Below, piece by piece: positions 8,310 to 17,283 of a stretch of 64,000 nt of DNA. The stretch spans positions 124,001 through 188,000 of the forward strand of contig NZ_OY780935.1 of assembly GCF_963675965.1 (NCBI RefSeq), written 5' to 3'. The notes under the pieces are model-generated. The model was given only the letters and a program-made list of their open reading frames with translations. It ran no database searches and had not been told where the DNA came from. The translations under genes were made by a program, and so were the position numbers. The stretch is from an uncultured Celeribacter sp. Lineage in GTDB: Bacteria > Pseudomonadota > Alphaproteobacteria > Rhodobacterales > Rhodobacteraceae. The first letter of the stretch is position 1; each line of letters starts with the position of its first letter.

Positions 8310-9809
8310 CTACAGCGTCAGATCCCCGCGCCACGACCGCAGCGGTCCAAGGCGCGCCGATTTTTTGGTCATATGCCGATCCATCCGGCCCAGAACGCGC
8401 GATAGGAACCGGATCGTGTCGATCACATAGGGGCCTTTGTTCAGCATCACGCAATCGGCACGCTGCGCCATGGCGGCATCCGTTGTTTCGGCACGGGTAG
8501 CAAGGCCTTGTTTCATAAGTCCTTCCAGAACCTGCGTCGCCCAGACCACCGGCGTGTGCGCGGCTTCGCAGAGCCACAAAATCTCTTCCTGCATTTCCGA
8601 CATACGCTCCAGACCGATTTCCACCGCCAGATCGCCACGGGCAATCATCACGGCGGTTTCGGTCAGCGCTCCGGCCTGAACGATCAGTTTCGGCAGGTTG
8701 CGGATTGCAAGCCCGGTTTCGATTTTCAGCACAAGCGTCGGACGGCTGGCCCCGGGTGCCAGACGTGCGTCGATTTCATCGACCAGCAGGCGAATGTCTT
8801 CGGGGGTCTGCACAAAGGAATAGCCGATCAGATCGGCGCGCCCGACCACGAAGTCGAGCGCCCGAATGTCTTCGGCGGTCAGCGCCGGGATGTCGATTTC
8901 AACAGAGGGCAGATTGAAGCCTTTCTCGGGTTTCAGCTTGACCCCTTTCGGGTCGGCGCGGGTGACGCGCAGCTTAGCGCCCTTTTTGCCTACGTCGATG
9001 ACTTCGGCGCCGATCTTGCCGTCGTCGATAAAGACCGCCATGCCGGGGCTGAGGCTGTCGATGAGCTCTGGATGGCTCAGGGTCGTGGTGACATGTTTGA
9101 CCTTGCTTTGGGGCGGTTCGCGCAGAATGTTCAGGCGATCGCCGATCTGAACGCGCGGCTTGTCCGGGGCATAGACCGCCCCGGTGCGCAGTTTTGGCCC
9201 GCCCAGATCCATCAGGACCGGCACGTAGCGTCCGGCGACGGTGCTGGCCTCGCGGATGCGGTCGATCATCTGGCCCCAGATTTCGGGTCCGTCATGGGCG
9301 CAGTTGATGCGCATCGCATCGGCACCTGCCTCGATCATGGCAGGGATCAGTTCGGGATCTGTGGCGGCCTCTGTCGGCAGGGTCACAAGGATGCGCGACC
9401 GCGGGGCCCCGGAGGCCCCGGTGCCAAAGGCCGTGTCGCGCCGGGCGGCCAGACGCGCGGGGCCAGCGGCAAACCGTGCGGGATCGGGAAAGGCGGTTGC
9501 GGTGCCATTCAACCCGTTCAGCGCGGCTTCAACAGCGTCGAGCGAGGCGCGCACATGCGGTTCGGCCCTGCCCAGGGTGGACAGGCCCAGCGCAGCCAGA
9601 TCCGGTTGCAGCCGACTCAGGTCGGCATGGCGGAAGGCCAGATATGTAGCAAGGTTCTGGGCCGAGCGCAGGAACGCGGGCCGCATGTCGATGTCTTCCC
9701 AATCCTGCCAGATCCGTGTGGTTTCTAGGGCAATGCTGTCACGCAGCCCGCGCAGTTCGATCTGCAGCCGGGCGGGGTCGGGCGGAAGGGGGCAAAAGTT
9801 TTGGGACAT
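8310..9809 (-). CDS. Pyruvate-kinase homologue with N-terminal extension (499 aa)
   Basis: An N-terminal region of about 130 residues with no recognised domain precedes a pyruvate-kinase TIM barrel (ILVTLPTEAATDPELI, IDDGKIGAEV, SFVQTPEDI, catalytic lysine in VLKIETG, MIARGDLAVEIG, WATQVLEGL, TRAETTDAAM). It departs from canonical enzymes: the potassium/substrate segment MNFSHG reads RINCAHD, DTKGPEIRTG reads DLGGPKLRTG, and the phosphate loop after VML reads NKGPYV instead of SGETA. The usual C-terminal allosteric domain is absent. Whether it makes pyruvate is uncertain. Confidence 0.8.
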   Translation of the reverse strand: MSQNFCPLPPDPARLQIELRGLRDSIALETTRIWQDWEDIDMRPAFLRSAQNLATYLAFRHADLSRLQPDLAALGLSTLGRAEPHVRASLDAVEAALNGLNGTATAFPDPARFAAGPARLAARRDTAFGTGASGAPRSRILVTLPTEAATDPELIPAMIEAGADAMRINCAHDGPEIWGQMIDRIREASTVAGRYVPVLMDLGGPKLRTGAVYAPDKPRVQIGDRLNILREPPQSKVKHVTTTLSHPELIDSLSPGMAVFIDDGKIGAEVIDVGKKGAKLRVTRADPKGVKLKPEKGFNLPSVEIDIPALTAEDIRALDFVVGRADLIGYSFVQTPEDIRLLVDEIDARLAPGASRPTLVLKIETGLAIRNLPKLIVQAGALTETAVMIARGDLAVEIGLERMSEMQEEILWLCEAAHTPVVWATQVLEGLMKQGLATRAETTDAAMAQRADCVMLNKGPYVIDTIRFLSRVLGRMDRHMTKKSARLGPLRSWRGDLTL

Positions 9810-10014
9810 GGTCCACCTGTCAGTTCAGATGGCTCTGTCTTTCACGGGATTTGTAACAGCACTATGGCCCGGATCAAATTCAGCGAAAAAATATGATTTT
9901 TTTTCTGTCCTTTGGTGCGAATAGCTTGCCAAAACTGGCAGAGGCGGCCAGCGTATGAAACCGGATCCGGGCTTGTCTGTGCGGCCCGGAAAATGCAGAC
10001 ATAGAAAGGCCGAT

Positions 10015-10686
10015 ATGTTGAAATCCGAAGGTGCCCTTTTCGAATTCCGCGGCCCATGGAGTGTGCCGGTTCAGGTCGGGCCGAGTATCCTGCTGCTGTT
10101 CGTTCTGTTTTTCGGAGGCATGCCATCGCGCGAGTACCTTGGGTTTCAGCTGGCCATGGTGGCCATGCTGTTGCTGTCGATTTTCCTGCATGAGTTCGGC
10201 CATGCCTGGGGCGCGTTGATCCAGAGGGTGCCGGTGCGTCGGGTCGTGCTCTATGGGTTTGGCGGCTATTGCGAACAGAGCCGGGCGGCGTCCCCGCGTG
10301 AAAGTGAGCTGATCGTCGCTATGGGGCCGATCGTGACACTGACCCTTTGGGCGGTCTGTCGCTTGCTGGCAAATGCGCTGATGACCGCGGGCTATGGGGC
10401 AAGCCCGTTGGTCTGGGGGTTGAACACCATGGCCTGGCTGAACGGCTATCTGGCGATCCTGAATCTGCTGCCGATCGCGCCGCTGGATGGAGGGCGGCTT
10501 TTTGAGCTGGTCCTGTTGCGCGTCATGCCTGCCCGCCGGGCCGCCCGGATCACGGGCTATCTGGGTATGGCGCTGCTGATCTTGGTCACGGCCTTTTTCC
10601 TGTTTTACATGCGCTCCTACATTTTTCTTCTCTTTGTCTTGCCAGGATTCGCGGTGAATTTGGCCAAGCTGCGCGGGCAGGGGTAA
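10015..10686 (+). CDS. Site-2-type membrane metalloprotease, M50 family (223 aa)
   Basis: The zinc motif HEFGH (residues 59-63, after SIFLHEFGHAWG) and the second metal-binding motif NLLPIAPLDGGRLFE are in the expected order, with about five hydrophobic segments. M50 proteases cut substrates within membranes. I choose the ATG at 10015 (GAAAGG upstream) instead of an in-frame one 60 bp earlier that lacks a ribosome-binding site. No partner gene is evident. Confidence 0.85.
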   Translation: MLKSEGALFEFRGPWSVPVQVGPSILLLFVLFFGGMPSREYLGFQLAMVAMLLLSIFLHEFGHAWGALIQRVPVRRVVLYGFGGYCEQSRAASPRESELIVAMGPIVTLTLWAVCRLLANALMTAGYGASPLVWGLNTMAWLNGYLAILNLLPIAPLDGGRLFELVLLRVMPARRAARITGYLGMALLILVTAFFLFYMRSYIFLLFVLPGFAVNLAKLRGQG

Positions 10687-10725
10687 AGCCCGCGCAGGCC
10701 CTGTCTGTCACATCGGCACGCAGCC

Positions 10726-12132
10726 TTAGCTGCGCGGGCGCGCCTTGCGGGCGGGGACCGGGCGCACGCGCTTTTCGATCGTGTCGAACAGGGCACCGGC
10801 TAGGTTTTTGCCCGTGGTGGTCTCTGCGCCTTCCAGCCCCGGCGAAGAGTTGACCTCCAGAACTTTGGGGCCGTCCTCGGCGCGCAGAAGGTCGACCCCG
10901 GCCATGCGCAGCCCAAAGGCCTTGGCAGAGCGCAGGGCGGTTTCACGTTCGGCCTTGGTGATGCGCACGCTGGAGGCTGTGCCGCCCAGATGCAGGTTGG
11001 AGCGGAAGTCGCCCCCCGACGAAGACCGTTTGATCGCCGCGACCACCTTGCCGTCGATCACCACGCAGCGGATGTCTTCGCCCGCGGCCTCCTTGACGAA
11101 ATGCTGCACCAGAAAATTGGCCTTGAGGCCCCGGAACGCCGAAATCACCGATTGTGCCGCTTTCTTGGTTTCCGCCAAAACCACACCGCGGCCCTGCGTG
11201 CTTTCCAGCAGCTTGACGATCAGCGGGGCCTGACCGGCGAGGGCGATCAGATTGTCGGTGTCTTTGGGTGAGGCGGCAAAGGCGGTGGTGGGCATGCCGA
11301 TGCGGTGCCGCGACAGGACCTGATGGGCTTGCAGCTTGTCGCGCGACTTGGTGATCCCCTCCGAGCCATTTACGCAGAAGGTGCCGATGGTTTCGAACTG
11401 CCGGATCACCGCCGTGCCGTAGGAGGTGATCGAGGCCCCGATCCGCGGGATCACCGCATCATAGCGGGGGAGCCTTTCGCCATCATAATAGATCTCGGGT
11501 GCCATGGCATTGATCGCCATGTAGCAGCGCGCGGTGTCGATCACCTCGACCACATGGCCGCGCTTTTCGCCCTCGGCCACCAGCCGTTGCGTCGAATAGT
11601 TGTCGGGCTCACGTGACAGCACCGCAATGCGCAGGGCGCGGGCGGGGACGGTATCGCGAATGGCCGTGGAAAAATAGACCGAGGCGTCGAGTTCCGGCTG
11701 GCAGAAGCTTTCCGAAGGTTGCACGATCATGTCTTCGCCAATCGCCTGTCGACCCAGCAACATGCGGTAGGCCATATTGGTGCGGTTTGTCAGGGTGATC
11801 TCGATCGGCCAGCGTCGTCCGCCCATTTCGATCTCGGAGGCGATGACATAGCGCCATTCGGTTTCGCCGTTCGACGAGGTCACTTCGCGCCGGTCCACGA
11901 CATCGGCAGAGCAGGAGATCACGATATCTTCGCGTCCCGGAACCGGGTGCATGTTGAAGCGCACCTTTGGGGCGTCCGCCTTGCCAAAGGGTTCGATGTC
12001 AAAAGCGTGCAGCGCCGAGGTGCGCGCACCCGTATCGACCTTGACCTTGAGCGCAGGCAGGCCAAGCGCGGGCAGGGAGGCCCATTCTTCCCAGCCCAAA
12101 GCAAAGGGGGCTTTGTCCGTCATTGTCGTCAC
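10726..12132 (-). CDS. RimB-like / RimK ATP-grasp fusion protein (468 aa)
   Basis: Residues 1 to about 160 are a RimB-like domain (family labelled putative ATP-dependent zinc protease; KVDTGARTSALHA near residue 30, MLLGRQAIGEDM near 150). Residues about 175-455 are a RimK-type ATP-grasp ligase (IPRIGASITSYG, GSEGITKSRDKLQAHQ, LESTQGRGVVLAE, RCVVIDGKVVAAIKR, LEVNSSPGLEG). RimK adds glutamates to ribosomal protein S6 and RimB modulates this in other bacteria. Here both are on one chain. Confidence 0.85.
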   Translation of the reverse strand: MTTMTDKAPFALGWEEWASLPALGLPALKVKVDTGARTSALHAFDIEPFGKADAPKVRFNMHPVPGREDIVISCSADVVDRREVTSSNGETEWRYVIASEIEMGGRRWPIEITLTNRTNMAYRMLLGRQAIGEDMIVQPSESFCQPELDASVYFSTAIRDTVPARALRIAVLSREPDNYSTQRLVAEGEKRGHVVEVIDTARCYMAINAMAPEIYYDGERLPRYDAVIPRIGASITSYGTAVIRQFETIGTFCVNGSEGITKSRDKLQAHQVLSRHRIGMPTTAFAASPKDTDNLIALAGQAPLIVKLLESTQGRGVVLAETKKAAQSVISAFRGLKANFLVQHFVKEAAGEDIRCVVIDGKVVAAIKRSSSGGDFRSNLHLGGTASSVRITKAERETALRSAKAFGLRMAGVDLLRAEDGPKVLEVNSSPGLEGAETTTGKNLAGALFDTIEKRVRPVPARKARPRS

Positions 12133-12458
12133 TCATATGTTGGGGAAAGATACGTCACGCCTCAGCGTCGCATCTCAGGCGCCCAATGTCACCCTTTGTC
12201 CCCTATGACAAGAGGATTTGTCGTTTTGGTGACAGCAGGGGCGCTTGGGGGGGGGCGACGCCTATGTCTCTCAGCCATTCATGACCAAACGGTCAGGTAG
12301 TCCTGCCCCAGACCGGATCTGCGCCGCAAAACGCGCGAAGGTCAGCTGCGCGGGACCTTCCTGACATTCGGGCCGGCGGTGTTGGTCCCGCGCAAAGGTA
12401 CCCAAGAACGCTCCAACTGTGGTAAGGTCTTCGCGAAGGAGCTTATAGGGAGTTAGGA
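12133..12458. other. Intergenic region, no gene supported
   Basis: Between the rimK fusion (minus strand) and the membrane-protein pair (plus strand). A short frame from ATG 12205 crosses a run of nine G at 12247-12255 and has no ribosome-binding site; I do not call it. The region should hold the divergent promoters of both units. Confidence 0.5.
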
Positions 12459-12788
12459 ATGGCAGTCGGCGAATGGGCGGTGGTGGCTGGTGCTGCCATA
12501 GGCATCTTGGGAACACTAGGAAGCACATGGCTGGCTCATCATCTCCACGGCCAAAAGCAATCCCGAATAGATAAAGCTCGAAAGGACTTACTGAAGAAAA
12601 CGTTGGCGGGGGCCGGGAAAAACGGGTGGATGTCCGTGGAAACCTTGGCGCACGTCATCGGCGCGGACCTAGATACCACACGCGCCTTGTTGATCGAAAT
12701 CGACGCCCGAGGTTCTTTGGGGACCAGCAAGGAGATGTGGTCTCTCATTTCTCGCAACCCACTTCCAGCCGACTCGGACGCCGAATGA
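12459..12788 (+). CDS. Small membrane-anchored hypothetical protein (109 aa)
   Basis: One N-terminal membrane segment (residues about 5-27, VVAGAAIGILGTLGSTWLAH) is followed by a basic, soluble part with a possible winged-helix segment (GWMSVETLAHVIGADLDTTRALLIEIDARG). The stop overlaps the start of the next gene (ATGA). The family is not recognised. The unit sits between conserved housekeeping genes and looks like an accessory insertion. Confidence 0.7.
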   Translation: MAVGEWAVVAGAAIGILGTLGSTWLAHHLHGQKQSRIDKARKDLLKKTLAGAGKNGWMSVETLAHVIGADLDTTRALLIEIDARGSLGTSKEMWSLISRNPLPADSDAE

Positions 12789-13351
12789 ACGAATACTTCC
12801 CAATCCTTGCGCCAGTTATCGGCCTTGTCGGCGTGGTCGTCGGCGTTCTACTCAACGAATTCATGCGCCGTCGCAACCGGCGGGAACTCTATGCGCCTAA
12901 GATTTTCGAGAAACGCCTAGCCGCTTATGAAGGGCTGTTAGAGCAAATTCATCAAGGCAGTAAAGTCGAGGAAGAGGTCATAGAAAGCGATGATTTCACA
13001 GCAGAGCAACGTCACGCTTTGGTTAGCGTCGTCGTTCTCGGAATGGCTGAGTTCATAGAGAAGAGCCGACTTTATCTGGACGAAGACCTCACTGTTCATT
13101 GCATGGCCCTTTTTATGGGCGTGGAAGATATCCACGATGCGGGTGAACAGGACAGGCAAGAGTTGCTTGACCACTATCGACAGATGCGGAAAGAGGCACT
13201 TCGAATGGCAGCCGAAGACTCTGGCGTCGCAGAAATCAATCGGCTCTTTAAGGCCATCAACAAGCCCAAAATCGACGGGGAGCTTATCCGCTATTTCCGT
13301 AAGGTTAAGCAGAAATCCACGAGGGCTCCGTCGAAAACGAAAGGCGGCTAA
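12785..13351 (+). CDS. Membrane-anchored hypothetical protein (188 aa)
   Basis: An N-terminal membrane segment (ILAPVIGLVGVVVGVLLNEFM) precedes a helical, charged cytosolic domain (RRNRRELYAPKIFEKRLAAYEGLLEQI). The start ATG overlaps the previous stop, so the pair is co-translated. A similar layout (short N-terminal helix then a helical cytosolic domain) is common in proteins of unknown function near mobile regions. No catalytic motif is visible. Confidence 0.75.
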   Translation: MNEYFPILAPVIGLVGVVVGVLLNEFMRRRNRRELYAPKIFEKRLAAYEGLLEQIHQGSKVEEEVIESDDFTAEQRHALVSVVVLGMAEFIEKSRLYLDEDLTVHCMALFMGVEDIHDAGEQDRQELLDHYRQMRKEALRMAAEDSGVAEINRLFKAINKPKIDGELIRYFRKVKQKSTRAPSKTKGG

Positions 13352-13540
13352 GGGCTCAAACCGGACTTGCGGCGGCGCGGCATGCAAAACTTGACCTTGC
13401 GGGTTACTGTGCGACCAACCGGATGACTGGTCCGAGCCCAGGAGCGGACCAACAGCCAATGGCACGAAGCTGCGATGCCTGACCTTGGCCACGCAGGTCG
13501 CGAACTGGTAAGGTTCGGACGAAGCGGGCATTCTTTGCAT
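13352..13540. repeat. Copy of a dispersed intergenic repeat (outside the island)
   Basis: Begins GGGCTCAAACCGGACTTGCG immediately after the stop of the upstream gene and continues with GGCATGC and ACGAAGCTGCG-like blocks. The opening 20 bases recur exactly at 28710 inside the island and, with changes, at 40788. Likely a non-coding mosaic repeat family of this genome. Confidence 0.65.
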
Positions 13541-13579
13541 AGATAGCAGACGGTCGCCTAGACGAGTACTTTTAGGGTG

Positions 13580-14005
13580 TTACCTCGCTCTGGCCGCTGG
13601 GTTTGATTCGACGCCGAACGTGTGTCTGGCCCAATCGACGAACAGTCCAAAGGGTCGTGCCAGAAGCATCATGAAAATGATGGCGGAGCCGATTGCGGAG
13701 CTGATTTCCACGAGATTTGCGCCAGCTATCATCAGTGTGGCCGCGTAGACCGGGGCTTGAAACGACAGGAATGCAGCAATGTCTACCATAACAGCGCACC
13801 ATCGGCGCTGTGGTTGCACCTGTTTGACGATCCAATCCCGCCATCCGGTATAAGGCCGTCCGGTCAAAATCATGATCGGCACCATGAGAAGGCGCGTTTT
13901 TAAGACGTTGGAAGGCTCCATTCCTGCGATGATCAGTTCGGAGAACGTCGCAACCACAGTAAAGAATATGATCGTGGCAAGGGTGTCGATAATCAAGAGG
14001 CGCAT
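13580..14005 (-). CDS. alaE: L-alanine exporter AlaE family protein (141 aa)
   Basis: The protein aligns by eye with AlaE of E. coli along its length: DTLATIIFFTVVA at the start, GRPYTGWRDWI in the middle, FQSPVY-like FQAPVYAATLMIAGA, and a C-terminal RPFGLFVDWARHTF. Four membrane segments are predicted. AlaE exports excess L-alanine. Length is close to the 149 aa of E. coli. The ribosome-binding site is weak. Confidence 0.8.
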   Translation of the reverse strand: MRLLIIDTLATIIFFTVVATFSELIIAGMEPSNVLKTRLLMVPIMILTGRPYTGWRDWIVKQVQPQRRWCAVMVDIAAFLSFQAPVYAATLMIAGANLVEISSAIGSAIIFMMLLARPFGLFVDWARHTFGVESNPAARAR

Positions 14006-14394
14006 GGCTTGGCCTATATCATCGGGAACTTATTGGTGCCACCCGTTTCCAGACACTGGCCGCCTCCGGGGCCACGAACGTGACCTTCATACGAAGCGCA
14101 GAATCGAAGAGATCGGGTTCAAAGCCGCCCTTCGCCGCGATCTGTGAGAAGGTCTGATTTCCAATTCTCGGTCAACTTATGACGCGAAGGCCCTAGCCCC
14201 AAACGGGCATGATTTCAGACAGCTTAAAACTGTAGCTTTCGCGCGCAGGCGTTATCGAATGTGCCCGTTTCCTGCGCAAAGCGTGCACGAGAGGCAATAC
14301 CTGGGCCGGTTTTGGGGCTCAGACTTCCGTCCCGGCGGCAATGGGGACAGGCTATGCCCAATGAATTACATAAAAAAACGGGGACATATTCAAA
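14006..14394. other. Intergenic region, no gene supported
   Basis: About 390 bp between alaE (minus) and the purine permease (plus). It must hold both promoters. I see no convincing coding frame, repeat or riboswitch; the stretch before the permease start has a weak GGGGA site only. Confidence 0.5.
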
Positions 14395-15756
14395 ATGAGC
14401 GAAACGAAAACAATGCCATTGGTCTATCAGTTGGACGATGTGCCGCCGCCACCCAAAGCGGCTCTGGCTGCGATCCAGCACGTTCTGGCGTCGATTGTGG
14501 GGATTGCGACGCCATCTCTGATCATCGGGGGCGCGTTGGGGTTGGGGGAAAACATTTCCTATCTCATCGCCATGGCCTTTTTTGTGTCCGGGGTGGCGAC
14601 CTTTATTCAGTGTCGCCGGATCGGGCCGATCGGGTCGGGGCTGCTGTCGCTGCAGGGCACGAGCTTTGCCTTTCTGGGTGCCATTCTGGCGGCGGGCTTT
14701 GCGGTTAAGGGGCGTGGTGGCAGTTCCGAAGACATTCTGGCAATGATCTTTGGGCTGTGTCTCGCGGGCTCGGTGATCGAGATCGTCTTGTCTCAGTTTC
14801 TCGATAAACTGAAACGCATCATCACTCCGACTGTGACCGGGGTCGTCATCACCGTGATCGGGCTGAGCCTGATCAAATCCGGGTTCACCGATTTCGCCGG
14901 CGGGGCCATGGCCGGGGAAGACCTTGGCAAGCCGCTTTATCTGGCCATCGGGACGTTGGTTGTGGCGATCATTCTGGTGATGACCTTTATCGGCAATCCA
15001 ATGCTGCGCATTTCCGCGATCATGATCGGTCTTGTTCTCGGGACGGTGGTGGCCAGCTTCTTTGGCATGGTGAACTTCGGGGCGCTGGGCTCTGCCAAGA
15101 TGTTCGCGCTGCCGGTGCCCTTCAAATACGGGATCGATTTCGATTTCAGCCTCTTTGTTCCACTGGCCTTTCTCTATCTGGTGACCGCGATTGAAACCTC
15201 CGGGGACCTGACGGCCAACTCGGTGATCTCGGGGCAGCCGGTCAAGGGCGATCTCTATATGCAGCGCATCAAGGGAGGTGTTCTGGGCGATGGCGTGAAC
15301 TCGGCCATTGCGGCGGTGTTCAATACCTTCCCGAACACGACCTTCTCGCAAAACAACGGGGTGATCCAGATGACCGGCGTGGCCTCGCGCCATGTGGGCA
15401 TGTGGGCCGGGGGCTTTCTTGTCATCCTTGGTCTGTTCCCGATCATCGGGTCGTTCTTTCTGATCATCCCTAAGCCTGTTCTGGGCGGGGCGACGCTGGT
15501 TCTGTTCTCTTCCATTGCTGTGGCTGGCATTCGCATTCTGGCTTCTGAGGAAATGAACCTGCGCCGGGTTTACATCATGGCAGTGTCCTTTGGTCTGGCG
15601 CTGGGCGTGACGCTGGTGCCGGATGCGACCCAGAACCTGCCCGGGTTTCTCAAGCAGGTCTTTGCCGCCCCGATCACTTTGGCAGGCCTTTCGGCGATCA
15701 TCCTGTCGCTGGTCATCCCTGAGGATGCAGAGGCCAAGATCGAGACTGCCGAATAA
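14395..15756 (+). CDS. NCS2-family purine (xanthine/uric acid) permease (453 aa)
   Basis: This is a proton-coupled nucleobase transporter of the NCS2 (NAT) family, with about 14 membrane segments. The diagnostic motif is present as QNNGVIQMTGVASRHVG, close to that of the xanthine permeases XanQ/XanP, and IQHV (the conserved His of TM1), the TM8 segment AIETSGDLTANS and the conserved LQGTSFAFLGA are also seen. Xanthine or urate is the likely substrate; the exact specificity is inferred. Length is normal. Confidence 0.9.
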   Translation: MSETKTMPLVYQLDDVPPPPKAALAAIQHVLASIVGIATPSLIIGGALGLGENISYLIAMAFFVSGVATFIQCRRIGPIGSGLLSLQGTSFAFLGAILAAGFAVKGRGGSSEDILAMIFGLCLAGSVIEIVLSQFLDKLKRIITPTVTGVVITVIGLSLIKSGFTDFAGGAMAGEDLGKPLYLAIGTLVVAIILVMTFIGNPMLRISAIMIGLVLGTVVASFFGMVNFGALGSAKMFALPVPFKYGIDFDFSLFVPLAFLYLVTAIETSGDLTANSVISGQPVKGDLYMQRIKGGVLGDGVNSAIAAVFNTFPNTTFSQNNGVIQMTGVASRHVGMWAGGFLVILGLFPIIGSFFLIIPKPVLGGATLVLFSSIAVAGIRILASEEMNLRRVYIMAVSFGLALGVTLVPDATQNLPGFLKQVFAAPITLAGLSAIILSLVIPEDAEAKIETAE

Positions 15757-15889
15757 GCGCTGAGAGGCGCTGCACACCGGCGTGGGTCGGCGCTGCCTGA
15801 CAGATGGCCCGTCCCCTCAGCGCGGGCTTTTGCATGGGCTGACGGGGATGTGCTGGCTCTGGGGCGCGTTTGGGGGTAAATCCCGCTCT

Positions 15890-17020
15890 ATGACCCAGCG
15901 ATTCTCCTTTTCCCTGAATGCCACCGACGGCAAGGCCCGGACCGGTGTGATCTCAACCCCGCGCGGTGACATCCGCACCCCGGCCTTCATGCCGGTGGGC
16001 ACGGCGGCCACCGTCAAGGCGATGATGCCGGAGAGCGTGCGCGCCACAGGGGCCGACATCCTGTTGGGCAACACCTATCACCTGATGCTGCGCCCGACCG
16101 CCGAACGGATCGCCAAGCTGGGCGGGTTGCACAAATTCATGAACTGGGAACGTCCAATCCTGACCGACAGCGGGGGTTTTCAGGTGATGAGCCTGTCGGA
16201 TCTGCGCAAGCTGACTGAGGAAGGCGTGACCTTCCGGTCGCATGTCGACGGCTCCAAGCATTTCCTGTCGCCGGAACGGTCGATGGAGATCCAGAAGCTT
16301 CTGGGCTCAGACATTGTTATGTGTTTCGATGAATGTCCGGCATTGCCGGCCGACCGGGATCGGATCGCGCAAAGCATGCGTCTGTCGATGCGCTGGGCGG
16401 CGCGGTCGAAAGAGGCCTTTGGTGATCGTCCGGGGCATGCGCTCTTTGGCATCCAGCAGGGCGGCCTTGAGGCGGATTTCCGTGAAGAGAGCGCCAAGGC
16501 GCTGACCGAGATCGGTTTTGACGGCTATGCGATTGGCGGGCTTGCCGTGGGCGAGGGGCAGGAGCTGATGTTCCAGACCCTCGATTTTGCCCCCGACATG
16601 CTGCCCAAGGACAAGCCGCGCTATCTGATGGGGGTGGGCAAACCCGATGACATCGTGGGCGCGGTGAAGCGCGGCGTCGACATGATGGATTGCGTGCTGC
16701 CGTCCCGCTCGGGGCGGACCGGACAGGCCTGGACCCGTCGCGGTCAGGTCAACATTAAGAACGCGCGTCACGCCGAAGACCCGCGTCCGCTGGACGAACA
16801 GTGCACATGCCCGGCCTGCCGCAATTACTCGCGGGCCTATCTGCACCACGTGTTCCGGTCGCAGGAGATGATCTCGGGCATGCTGCTGACATGGCACAAC
16901 CTGCATTATTTCCAGGAGATCATGCAGGGCATGCGGGACGCCATCGCAGCCGGAACCTTTGAAAGCTGGGAAAAAGCCTTTCACGATCTGCGCGCAGAAG
17001 GCGACATCGCGCCGCTTTAA
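15890..17020 (+). CDS. tgt: Queuine tRNA-ribosyltransferase (376 aa)
   Basis: Tgt swaps guanine 34 for the queuosine precursor preQ1 in tRNAs with GUN anticodons. The nucleophile/active-site aspartates lie in LTDSGGFQVMSL and DCVLPSRSGRTG; the zinc site CTCPACRNYSRAYLHH is intact. The ATG at 15890 gives the usual N-terminus (FSFSLNATDGKARTG); in-frame upstream starts add unrelated sequence. It precedes lon with a separate promoter between them. Confidence 0.95.
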   Translation: MTQRFSFSLNATDGKARTGVISTPRGDIRTPAFMPVGTAATVKAMMPESVRATGADILLGNTYHLMLRPTAERIAKLGGLHKFMNWERPILTDSGGFQVMSLSDLRKLTEEGVTFRSHVDGSKHFLSPERSMEIQKLLGSDIVMCFDECPALPADRDRIAQSMRLSMRWAARSKEAFGDRPGHALFGIQQGGLEADFREESAKALTEIGFDGYAIGGLAVGEGQELMFQTLDFAPDMLPKDKPRYLMGVGKPDDIVGAVKRGVDMMDCVLPSRSGRTGQAWTRRGQVNIKNARHAEDPRPLDEQCTCPACRNYSRAYLHHVFRSQEMISGMLLTWHNLHYFQEIMQGMRDAIAAGTFESWEKAFHDLRAEGDIAPL

Positions 17021-17176
17021 GCGCGGTCGCACGGGGGAGACGCGCCGGCTTGCGCCCGAATCTTTGGGGCAGGCGGCATGCTTCCTGTTCCAAAACGCCA
17101 CGCCACCCGTCAATTCTGCACTTGCGAGCGCGCGGGCATGGGGGCACACTGTCTTTCAACGTACAAACCCGACTTG

Positions 17177-17205
17177 GTTGAAATCATGGGGTGCGGCCCC
17201 CAGAT
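17177..17205 (+). promoter_or_regulatory. Sigma-32-like promoter upstream of lon
   Basis: A -35-like GTTGAAA (17177-17183) lies 13-14 bp upstream of a -10-like CCCCAGAT (17198-17205), close to the heat-shock consensus CTTGAAA / CCCCATnT. It sits about 80 bp before the lon start, as expected for a heat-shock gene. Prediction by eye only. Confidence 0.5.
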
Positions 17206-17283
17206 ATAGATACCAAGACAGGAAGGGACGTACAGTTGCCGCCAAAGCGGGGCTCTGTCCCTTTGCCAAGACAAGGAATGAAT

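Noticed and set aside
12205..12300. Short frame crossing nine G (12247-12255), as a possible frameshifted small secreted protein
   Set aside because: No ribosome-binding site, no family, and the eight-G alternative is also unsupported. Two G9 tracts in the window is worth noting but not enough.
14224..15777. A 517-codon open frame antisense to the NCS2 permease
   Set aside because: Low-complexity His/Arg/Gln-rich product with no family pattern, opposite to a clear permease.
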